From positions 1 to 51,300 of the forward strand of contig NZBA01000047.1 of the NCBI GenBank assembly GCA_002686265.1: a DNA stretch of 51,300 nt, given 5' to 3'. Every line of letters starts with the position of its first letter. Within the stretch, counting starts at the first letter, position 1. The position numbers and the translations under genes are program-made. Below are positions 1 through 7,155 of the stretch, in pieces. The notes beneath the pieces were generated by a model. The model did not search any database, was not told where the DNA came from, and saw only the letters and a list, made by a program, of their open reading frames with translations. This stretch comes from Planctomycetota bacterium. Its GTDB lineage: Bacteria; Planctomycetota; UBA1135; GCA-002686595.

Positions 1-59
1 CCTGCTCCGGCGCCTGAGCGGCGGCGCGCCCTCGGGTGCGAGAAGTGGCCGGCGGCCTG

Positions 60-68
60 TGCTAGGCT
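60..68 (+). promoter_or_regulatory. candidate extended -10 element for the kinase gene
   Basis: TGC followed by TAGGCT (63-68) resembles an extended -10 box, and the same TGC+TAGCCT form occurs before the histidine kinase gene at 40 kb. I see no convincing -35 hexamer at the usual distance. The start codon lies about 35 nt downstream. Confidence 0.3.
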
Positions 69-102
69 GCAGCGCCGGGAGGCCGGGTGCGTCCCGCAAC
101 CC

Positions 103-3100
103 ATGAACGAGCCTCCCGCCGCCTCCCCGTCCGCGCCTGCCGACGCGCAGGTTCAGGAGGCGTTCTGCGAGTACTTGCGACGCCTCGAACTGGACGGCGA
201 TCTCGATTTCGAGGCCTTCTGTGCCGAGCGAGGGCGCCTGGCGGCGGGTCTCGTCCGCCTGCGCGAGGAGTACGAGCGCATCACGGCCATTCTCGACCGC
301 CTGCTCCCCGACGGCAGCTTCTCGGACCGGCTGCGGGCGCGCTACGGCGACTCGATCGACCCCCAGGTATCCCTTTCGGGGGACGGGGGCACGGAGCTTG
401 GCCCGACCGCCGACGCCGCGGCCGAGAGCGTTCGGCGCCGCCTGGCGGGCAAGGGTGCCGGGCGCGGGCGCTACACCCGGCGCGGGGAGATCGCACGCGG
501 CGGCATGGGAGCCGTCATCGAGGTCTGGGACGAGGAGCTGCGCCGCACCCTGGCGATGAAGATCGTCCTCGGACGCCGCAGCGGGGCGAGCGGGAGCGCG
601 GAGAGCGACGTAGACGAGCGTCGCTTGGCCCGTTTCTTGGAAGAGGCCCAGATCACCGGCCAGCTCGACCACCCCGGGATCGTGCCCGTGCACGACTTGG
701 GGATGGACGAGCAGGGGCGCGTGTTCTTCACCATGCAGCTGGTCGACGGCCGCGACCTGCGAGAGATCCTCGCCCTAGCACGCGAGGAGCGCGAGGGCTG
801 GAGCACGCGGCGCGTGGTGGACGTCCTCGTGCGCGTCTGCGAGGCCATGGCCTACGCACACTCGAAGGGCGTCCTGCATCGCGACCTGAAGCCGGGCAAC
901 ATCATGGTCGGGCGCTTCGGCGAGGCCTTCGTCATGGATTGGGGGCTGGCCAAGGTCGTCGGCAGCGATGCACGCTCGGTGAGCGGCGAGGGGAGAACCG
1001 AGCGCGCTCCCGCCTCGGTGGTGATGACCGACCGCAGCGAGGAGAGCGACGCGGCGCGGTCGGCCCTGCGGACGCTCGACGGTGACATCGTCGGGACGCC
1101 GGCCTACATGGCTCCCGAGCAGGCAGCCGGCCGGCTCGAGCACCTCGGCCCGCGCAGCGACGTCTACTCGATCGGAGCGCTGCTCTACCACCTGCTCGCC
1201 GGGCACATGCCCTACGAACCCCTGGGCGAGAAGGTCTCCTCGCTGGCGATCCTCAAGGCCGTGCGCGAAGGTCCGCCGTGGGCCCTGGAGAAGGTCGACC
1301 CGGAGGTCGATGGCGAGTTGGTCGCGATCTGCGAGAAGGCGATGGACCGCGAAACGGGCGCGCGCTACCGCGGCATGCTGGAGTTGGCCGCCGACCTGCG
1401 TGCCTACCTCGAGGGGCGCGAGGTGGGAGCCTACGAGACCGGCGCTCTGTACTCGTTTCGCAAGTGGGTCCTGCGCAACAAGACCGTCGCCGCGGCCTTG
1501 GCCGCCTTGGCGCTGTTGATCGTCGGCTCCGCCGCGGTCTTCGTGCAGCAGTCCCGGGTCGCGTCGAAGCGCCTCCAGGAAGAGCTCGCGCGCACGCAGG
1601 AAGCCCGCACCGAGGCCGAGCGCAGCGGGGAGGAGGCGCGCGTGCGCTCGCGCGAGGTGGAGGCGGCGAACACCGAGCTGGAGGCCCAGCGAATGCACGC
1701 CCAGGAGCAGGCGGCCGAGGCCCAGCGCCAGGAGCGATTGGCCAGCATCCAGGAGCGCGCCGCGCGCCTGCAGAGCTACAGAGCGCGGGTCGTCGCCGCC
1801 GCCTACAGCCTGCGCCTGAACGAGGTGCGCGTGGCGGAGGCACACCTGCGCTCGGTCGAGCCGGTCATGGCCGGCTGGGAGTGGCGCCACCTGAGCTTGA
1901 CCCTCGACCAGAGCGTGCGCACGGTACACGACCTCGCCGCGGGCGTGACCGACGTCGCCGTCGATGACGCCGGGGATCGTCTGGCCACGAGCAGACTGGA
2001 CCTGAGCGCACACGTGGTCGAACTCGACAGTCTGAGGGAGCTCTCGAACACGCCGCCCGCGGTCGTGACCAACCTCGGTGACATCAGCGCGCGCGGCGTG
2101 CGCTGCGCCATCACCCCCGACGGGCGACTGGCCGCCAGCTCGGCGGCGGGCAACCTGGTGCAGATCGTGAGTCTCCCCGACGGGAAGGTGCTGGCCCAGG
2201 TTCCCAACGACGGGATGGTGCGTTGCCTCGAGTTCAGTCCGGACGGACAGCGCCTGGCGGCCGCCGGGCGCGGCGGGTCCACGCGCGTCTGGCGCGTGGA
2301 CGACTTCTCCCTCGAGGCCGCCTGGGAGGGGCACGCCGGGGCAGTGAGCGCCGTTGCCTTCGGCCCGCGGGGACGGCGCGTGGTGACCGGCGGAGAGGAC
2401 GGCACGGCGCGCGTCGTGAACCTCGGGGCGCTCTCGGCCGTGACGGTCACTCCCCGCGAGCTGCGCGTGTTGCCGGAGGAGGTCGGCCGCCCGGTCACCT
2501 GCGTCGACTGGGGCGCCGAGGGCGACCTGGTCGCGGTCGGATACGCCGATGGCGCGATCGGCCTGTGGGATGTTGGCGCCGATCGCCTGGCGACCGTCCT
2601 GCACGGCCACCGGGGCGCGGTGGGCGCTGTGCTGCTCGACGTCGAGGGCGGGCGTCTGTTTTCGGGAGCGGCCGACATGACCGTGCGCGTCTGGCCCCTG
2701 ACCTCGGCCGCGGTGCCGGGCGTCTTGCGCGGCCATGACGAGGCGGTCACCTCCCTGGCCTTGGCGGCCGGCGGTCGGCGCGTGATCTCCGGCTCGCTCG
2801 ACGGCCGCGTGCTGGAGTGGGAGCCGGAATGGGACCCCGCCCACGCGGTGCGCGTCAGCGCCGCTCGCCTCGTGGGGGGAGGCTTCGGCGCCGGCGGCGT
2901 GGACCTCCTCCTGGCTCCTCAGCGCGGTGCCCTGCTCGCCTGGGATCCCGACACGGCGCGCGAGCGCAGCCTCTCCGAGTCGGGCGTCTGGGAAGGTGCC
3001 ACGACCGAAGCGCTGGCGGTCAGCGCCGACGGCCGCGCGGCAGTCGTGGCTCGTTCCGGGGTCTTGTACGTGCACGACCTCGAGCACGACGCGGAGGTCG

Positions 3101-4176
3101 CTCGGCTCTCCGGCGTCGGCCGCGTGAGGTACCTGGCGATCTCCGGAGACGGCGCGCGCATCGCTCTCTACGACGGCTCGCACCTCCAACTCTGGGACGT
3201 CCAGCGGGCGGAGGTCCTCTGGCGCCTGGAGTTCCGCCGCACGCGCCTCTCGGATCTCGAATTGGACGGCGAGGGGCGGCGCCTGGCTCTGGTCGGCCAG
3301 GACGAGTACCTGCGCCTGCTCGACGGGAAGGACGGCTCGCAGCTGTGGGTGTTGCCCAATGCCCACGCCAAGCGCATCAACGCCGTGGCCTTCGAGCCTG
3401 GCGGCGAGCGCTTGGCGACGGCCTCTCTGGACGGCACCGCGCGCCTGTGGAACCACGTCGAGCGTCGTCTGGAGTCGGTCTTCGACTGCGACGGAGCCGA
3501 GGTCACCGCTCTGGCCTTTCATCCCAGCGAGGCGCGCCTGGCCAGCGGCGCCCGTGACGGGACCCTGCGCGTCTGGGACCTGGAGAGCGGTGACGCCCTG
3601 CTCGATCTGGGGCTGCCCGCGGGGGAGGTGGCCGAGATCGCCTTCAGCCCCGACGGGGAACGCCTGGCGGCGGTGTGCGACTCCGCGACGGTTCCCGGTG
3701 GAGGCGAGGCCCACGTCTGGCACTCTCGAGGTGCGCGCGAGCGCCACTCATCGCGCGTGCGCGCCCTCTGCCTGCGGGAGCTCTTGGAGCCCGACCTGAG
3801 CGCGCGGGCGGCGCTCGAGCTGCTGCACCTGGTGAAGCGTGAGGGAGCGCGGGGCGCGGGCGACGACTTCCTCGTGGGGGCCGCCCTGGTACGCGCCGGA
3901 CGGGCGGCCGAGGGCCGCGAGCGGATCGCCGGTACCACCGCCGCGCGGGACGGAGCGGATCCCCTTCGGGCGGTGCGGGCGAGCTTGCTGATCGCCGCCG
4001 CCGACGCCGCGCTCGGGGAGGCGGAGCGGGCTCGCGGGGGAGTCGAGCGCGTGCGCGAGGCCCTCGACTCACGCGCCGGACTCGACCCACGCTCGGTACG
4101 GGAGTTGGGAAGGCTGGAGCCCCTGCTCGCGGCCCTCGAGGCGAAGCTGGCGGCGGAGGGCACCGATGCACCCTGA
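103..4176 (+). CDS. membrane Ser/Thr protein kinase with C-terminal WD40 repeats
   Basis: A 1357-aa Hanks-type kinase. The kinase domain spans about residues 124-440: Gly-rich loop 128-136 (GEIARGGMG), ATP lysine K153, catalytic loop HRDLKPGN at 259-266, DWG at 279-281 in place of DFG, and APE at about 338. One membrane helix follows (about 461-483), then a Glu/Gln/Arg-rich coiled coil (about 490-570). A long series of WD40-like repeats (about 600-1215) carries recurring 'FSPDGxRLA' and 'RVWxL' signatures and probably forms one or two propellers outside the cytoplasm. The C-terminal 130 residues are helical. Such kinase-WD40 fusions are common in Planctomycetota; the ligand and substrates cannot be told from sequence. 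The end overlaps the next gene by 11 nt, suggesting co-transcription. ATG 103 is the first in-frame start that leaves the N-terminal region complete. Confidence 0.93.
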   Translation: MNEPPAASPSAPADAQVQEAFCEYLRRLELDGDLDFEAFCAERGRLAAGLVRLREEYERITAILDRLLPDGSFSDRLRARYGDSIDPQVSLSGDGGTELGPTADAAAESVRRRLAGKGAGRGRYTRRGEIARGGMGAVIEVWDEELRRTLAMKIVLGRRSGASGSAESDVDERRLARFLEEAQITGQLDHPGIVPVHDLGMDEQGRVFFTMQLVDGRDLREILALAREEREGWSTRRVVDVLVRVCEAMAYAHSKGVLHRDLKPGNIMVGRFGEAFVMDWGLAKVVGSDARSVSGEGRTERAPASVVMTDRSEESDAARSALRTLDGDIVGTPAYMAPEQAAGRLEHLGPRSDVYSIGALLYHLLAGHMPYEPLGEKVSSLAILKAVREGPPWALEKVDPEVDGELVAICEKAMDRETGARYRGMLELAADLRAYLEGREVGAYETGALYSFRKWVLRNKTVAAALAALALLIVGSAAVFVQQSRVASKRLQEELARTQEARTEAERSGEEARVRSREVEAANTELEAQRMHAQEQAAEAQRQERLASIQERAARLQSYRARVVAAAYSLRLNEVRVAEAHLRSVEPVMAGWEWRHLSLTLDQSVRTVHDLAAGVTDVAVDDAGDRLATSRLDLSAHVVELDSLRELSNTPPAVVTNLGDISARGVRCAITPDGRLAASSAAGNLVQIVSLPDGKVLAQVPNDGMVRCLEFSPDGQRLAAAGRGGSTRVWRVDDFSLEAAWEGHAGAVSAVAFGPRGRRVVTGGEDGTARVVNLGALSAVTVTPRELRVLPEEVGRPVTCVDWGAEGDLVAVGYADGAIGLWDVGADRLATVLHGHRGAVGAVLLDVEGGRLFSGAADMTVRVWPLTSAAVPGVLRGHDEAVTSLALAAGGRRVISGSLDGRVLEWEPEWDPAHAVRVSAARLVGGGFGAGGVDLLLAPQRGALLAWDPDTARERSLSESGVWEGATTEALAVSADGRAAVVARSGVLYVHDLEHDAEVARLSGVGRVRYLAISGDGARIALYDGSHLQLWDVQRAEVLWRLEFRRTRLSDLELDGEGRRLALVGQDEYLRLLDGKDGSQLWVLPNAHAKRINAVAFEPGGERLATASLDGTARLWNHVERRLESVFDCDGAEVTALAFHPSEARLASGARDGTLRVWDLESGDALLDLGLPAGEVAEIAFSPDGERLAAVCDSATVPGGGEAHVWHSRGARERHSSRVRALCLRELLEPDLSARAALELLHLVKREGARGAGDDFLVGAALVRAGRAAEGRERIAGTTAARDGADPLRAVRASLLIAAADAALGEAERARGGVERVREALDSRAGLDPRSVRELGRLEPLLAALEAKLAAEGTDAP

Positions 4177-5152
4177 CCCCCCGCCTGCGAGCGACGGCCG
4201 GGCAGGGGGCTGGAGCGTAGCCACGACCGGCGATGGGACCCCGACTCTGGCGCACCCGATCCATGGCGAGACCTGTCACTCGCGGGTGGGGGCGTGGACC
4301 GAGGCGCGCGAGCGCTACATCGTCGGTTGTCGCGTGCCAGCTGGGCTGGCCCGCATCCCTCACGGGCTTCGAGGCCGGCCGCTCGCGGATCTAGGCACAG
4401 CAGCCCGCGAGGGAAGCGGGCCGGCCCCACAGAGCACGCTGCCCTTCTCCGTCCTCGACGTCGGCACCGGACCGGGGATGAACCTCGCGGCCCTGGCCGC
4501 CTGCGCCGCGGCCGCACCCGGTACGCGGCCGGTCGAGGTCACGACCCTCGAGTGCGACCCGAGCGTCCTGGACGCGGCGCGGTGCCTGGTCGCCGAGCCG
4601 CCGGTACCCAAACCCACGCGCGAGGCGGTCGAAGCCGCCCGCTGGCTGGCCGTGGTCGTCGAGGCTCTCGACCGGGCGCGTGCCGCCGAGGGCTCGCCGG
4701 TCGATCTCACCGAACGCGTACGCCTGATCCTGGTCGTGGGGGACGGACGGGAGACGCTCCCAGAACGCTCGGAGACCTACGACGCCGTCTTCCTCGACCC
4801 TTTCTCGCCGGCGGTCGACGGCTCCCTGTGGGAGCCGGAATTCCTGCGCAGCATCTCCCTGCGCATGCGGCCGGGGAGCTGGCTCGCCACCTACAGCGCC
4901 GCCAGCCGCGTGCGGGCGCGTCTGGCTGCCTGCGGCTTGCGCGTGGGAGCAGGCGCGGCCCTGGGGACCAAGGCCGAGGGCACCCTCGCCAGCCCCGATC
5001 TCGAGCCGCCGCCGCTGGCCGCCCGCCGCTGCCGCCGCCTGGCGCGCCGCGTCCCCGCCCTGTGCGCAGAACTGGGCTGGCCCATCCCGCCCTTGTTCGG
5101 AGCGAGTTCGGGGGGCTTTCCGTCCGACCTTGACCTAGAATCTGGCCGATAG
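4166..5152 (+). CDS. MnmC/MnmD-like tRNA (5-methylaminomethyl-2-thiouridine) methyltransferase
   Basis: A 328-aa class I SAM-dependent methyltransferase resembling the N-terminal methylation domain of MnmC, which methylates the wobble uridine in tRNAs for Lys, Glu and Gln. Family signatures are the 'HGETCHS..GAWTEARERY' start (the family's substrate-side motif near residues 32-52), a SAM loop 'DVGTGPGMNLA' at about 95-107, and 'VFLDPFSP..DGSLWEPEFL' at about 208-228. The last block corresponds to the D-x-FSP-x(4)-LW motif. The FAD-dependent oxidase half of bifunctional MnmC is missing, as in stand-alone MnmD proteins. GGAGGG at 4155-4160 supports ATG 4166, which overlaps the kinase end by 11 nt. 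A generic methyltransferase is the alternative. Confidence 0.82.
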   Translation: MHPDPPPASDGRAGGWSVATTGDGTPTLAHPIHGETCHSRVGAWTEARERYIVGCRVPAGLARIPHGLRGRPLADLGTAAREGSGPAPQSTLPFSVLDVGTGPGMNLAALAACAAAAPGTRPVEVTTLECDPSVLDAARCLVAEPPVPKPTREAVEAARWLAVVVEALDRARAAEGSPVDLTERVRLILVVGDGRETLPERSETYDAVFLDPFSPAVDGSLWEPEFLRSISLRMRPGSWLATYSAASRVRARLAACGLRVGAGAALGTKAEGTLASPDLEPPPLAARRCRRLARRVPALCAELGWPIPPLFGASSGGFPSDLDLESGR

Positions 5153-5155
5153 ACC
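5143..5155 (+). promoter_or_regulatory. possible promoter element before tatA
   Basis: The 12-mer TGGCCGATAGAC at 5143-5154 recurs exactly at 12775-12786, where it forms the -10 region of a better promoter. TTGACC at 5130-5135 is too close (14 nt) to be an ideal -35 for the TAGACC box. The element lies at the very end of the methyltransferase gene, about 100 nt before tatA. Confidence 0.25.
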
Positions 5156-5255
5156 TCGTAGTCGCGCCAGTGAAGAGCGGGCGTTGCGCCCCGCCGCCGG
5201 AGCGGCGACTCCACGGACCGAAGCCCCGCGGGATAACGGGGCACCAGGGAAAAGC

Positions 5256-5468
5256 ATGCTGCACACTGCAATCATCGGTTGGCAGGAGCTCTGGCCCATC
5301 GCGCTCGTGCTCGTGTTCCTCTTTGGAGCTTCCAAGCTCCCGGCTCTGGCGAGGGCCGCGGGATCGAGCGTGAACGAATTCAAGAAGGGGCTGGGCGGGG
5401 GCGAGCAAGGCGAGCTCCCCGAGGATTCCGACTCGTCCCCAGACGCGAAGAAGAGCGAGGGGGAGTGA
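5256..5468 (+). CDS. tatA: Sec-independent protein translocase subunit TatA
   Basis: A 70-aa protein with TatA architecture: a short N-terminus, one membrane helix (about residues 8-22), the FG hinge followed by 'KLPALARAAGSSVNEFKKGL' (the conserved amphipathic helix), and a charged Asp/Glu/Lys-rich tail. TatA oligomerises to form the pathway for folded twin-arginine precursors across the inner membrane. ATG 5256 was chosen because AGGGA (5246-5250) precedes it and because the start places the membrane helix at the usual position. An upstream in-frame ATG would add 24 non-family residues. The stop codon overlaps the likely GTG start of mobA. tatB and tatC are not in the window. Confidence 0.9.
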   Translation: MLHTAIIGWQELWPIALVLVFLFGASKLPALARAAGSSVNEFKKGLGGGEQGELPEDSDSSPDAKKSEGE

Positions 5469-6148
5469 TCGCCGTCGACGGTCGACACGGGGCGGCGCAG
5501 GCCGAGGAGGAGGCGCGCGCCGATGTCTGCGGCGTCGTGCTGTGCGGCGGCGCGAGCTCGCGCATGGGGCGCGACAAGGCGACCCTCGCCCTCGGCGGCC
5601 GGACCCTGCTCGAGCGCGCGGCGGATTGCCTTTCAGCCGTGGCGGCCGAGACCGTCCTGGCGGTCGGTCCAAGGCGCCGCTACGGGGAGCTGGGTCTCAC
5701 CTGCGTGCTCGATCGCCAGGGCGACGTAGGACCCGCGGCTGGCATCCGTGCGGCCCTGGCCGCGGTCGACGCCGAGTGGTTCTGCGTCTTGGCTTGCGAC
5801 ATGCCGCGCGTCGACCGCAGCCTGTTCGACGCTCTGCTCGCCCGCGCCCGCCGCGACGAGTTGGACTGCTGCTTCGCCGTCGCCCGCGAGGACCTGCCGG
5901 AGCCGGTCTGCGCGGTCTACCACCGGCGCTGCCTCGCGCCCATGGAGGCGGCTCTGGCCGCGGGGCGTCGGCGCGTGCTGGCTTTCCTGGAGTTCCCTGG
6001 CGCGGACGGGCGCGCGCTCCGCTCGGGGAACGTGCCCGCGGCCGAGCCCGCCGGGAGCGCGGCGGGGCGCGAGCGCGTGCTGAACCTGAACACACCTGAG
6101 GAATGGGCGCGGGAGCGCACACGCGATGGCGAGGGAGACCCGCGGTGA
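5465..6148 (+). CDS. mobA: molybdenum cofactor guanylyltransferase
   Basis: About 227 aa if translation begins at GTG 5465, which overlaps the tatA stop as GTGA with a purine-rich stretch directly upstream. The nucleotidyltransferase signature 'VVLCGGASSRMGRDKATL' (LxGGxSxRMGxDK) lies near residues 24-42 and 'LACDMPRVD' (the metal-binding D-x-P loop) near 111. MobA transfers GMP from GTP to molybdopterin to make the bis-MGD cofactor in the cytoplasm. The family is normally about 190-210 aa; here the N-terminus has about 20 extra residues, so the exact start is uncertain. Many bis-MGD enzymes are exported through Tat, which would fit its place after tatA, but no molybdoenzyme is present here. 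Confidence 0.85.
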   Translation: MIAVDGRHGAAQAEEEARADVCGVVLCGGASSRMGRDKATLALGGRTLLERAADCLSAVAAETVLAVGPRRRYGELGLTCVLDRQGDVGPAAGIRAALAAVDAEWFCVLACDMPRVDRSLFDALLARARRDELDCCFAVAREDLPEPVCAVYHRRCLAPMEAALAAGRRRVLAFLEFPGADGRALRSGNVPAAEPAGSAAGRERVLNLNTPEEWARERTRDGEGDPR

Positions 6149-7155
6149 GCGCTCCCGACGCCAGCCTGGCCCTCTTGCAGGGACCCATCGCCGGGGGCCT
6201 TGAGCGCATGCGGGAGGTCCTCACCGACCAGCTCCACGAGAGCTCGCCGGCCGTTCGCGACATGATCGACCACATCGCACGTTTCCGCGGCAAGCAGCTG
6301 CGCGCCTCGCTGACCCTGCTCGCGGGCGAGGCGACGGGCAACGCCACCGACGAGCATCCCTCGGTGGCGTGCATCGTCGAGATGATCCACCTCGCGACCC
6401 TCGTTCACGACGACGTGCTCGACGGGGCTACCGTCCGCAGGCGCGTGGCGTGCGTCAACGAGCGCTGGGACAACCAGGTCGCCGTGCTGCTCGGGGACTT
6501 CCTCTACGCCCGCGCCTTCGCCCTGTCGACCGACCTCTCCTCACGCCTGTGCAGCCGCGTGCTGTCCGAGGCCACCCGCCGCATTTGTGTCGGTGAGATC
6601 GAGCAGAGTACGCGACGCTACGACTTCGAGATGAGCCAGGCTGATTACGAGTCCATCGCGGGTGCGAAGACCGCGACGCTCTACGCGGCGGCCTGCGAGC
6701 TCGGCGCCTGCTACCCCAGCGGCAACGAGGAGAGCGGGGCCCGCATGCGCGCCTTCGGCTACGAGATCGGCCTCGCCTTCCAGATCATCGACGACTGCCT
6801 CGACGTCGTCGGCGACTCCGAGCTGGTCGGCAAGTCGGTGGGCAACGACGTCGAGGACGGCAAGGTCACCCTGCCCGTGCTGTGGACCTACGCCCAGGCC
6901 GGCGATGGCGTGCGAGCGCGCATCCGGGACGCCTACACCCTCCCCGAGGATTCGGCGTTGGAGGAGGGGCGTGGCGTGAGCCGGGCCATGCTCCTGCGCT
7001 CGGTTTGCGACCTCGAGCCCGGTGTGGAGTACGCGATGGCGCGCGCCCGCGAGCTGACCCGCAGCGCCCTCGACCGGCTGGCTGAGCTGGCACCCTCGCC
7101 CGCCCGCGATGCCCTCGAGGCCCTGGGCGCGTTCGTTCTCGAACTCCGCTGGTAG
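6145..7155 (+). CDS. long-chain trans-polyprenyl diphosphate synthase
   Basis: A 336-aa all-helical isoprenoid synthase. The first Asp-rich motif DDVLD is at 89-93, preceded by the 'FRGKQLRASL' substrate loop, and the second, DDCLD, at 216-220. The GKSVGNDVEDGKVTLPVL block follows, as in octaprenyl/heptaprenyl synthases (IspB/HepT type). The enzyme condenses isopentenyl diphosphate units onto farnesyl diphosphate to make the side chain of menaquinone or ubiquinone. GTG 6145 was chosen because GAGGGAG (6131-6137) stands 7 nt upstream and the start overlaps the mobA stop as GTGA. A farther ATG at 6103 lies deep inside mobA. Chain length cannot be read reliably here. Confidence 0.9.
   Translation: MSAPDASLALLQGPIAGGLERMREVLTDQLHESSPAVRDMIDHIARFRGKQLRASLTLLAGEATGNATDEHPSVACIVEMIHLATLVHDDVLDGATVRRRVACVNERWDNQVAVLLGDFLYARAFALSTDLSSRLCSRVLSEATRRICVGEIEQSTRRYDFEMSQADYESIAGAKTATLYAAACELGACYPSGNEESGARMRAFGYEIGLAFQIIDDCLDVVGDSELVGKSVGNDVEDGKVTLPVLWTYAQAGDGVRARIRDAYTLPEDSALEEGRGVSRAMLLRSVCDLEPGVEYAMARARELTRSALDRLAELAPSPARDALEALGAFVLELRW

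Noticed and set aside
775..3747. A 990-codon open frame on the minus strand, opposite the kinase-WD40 gene
   Set aside because: It is antisense to a gene with clear kinase and WD40 motifs; long antisense frames are expected at this GC content, and its translation has a random Gln/Arg/His-rich look.
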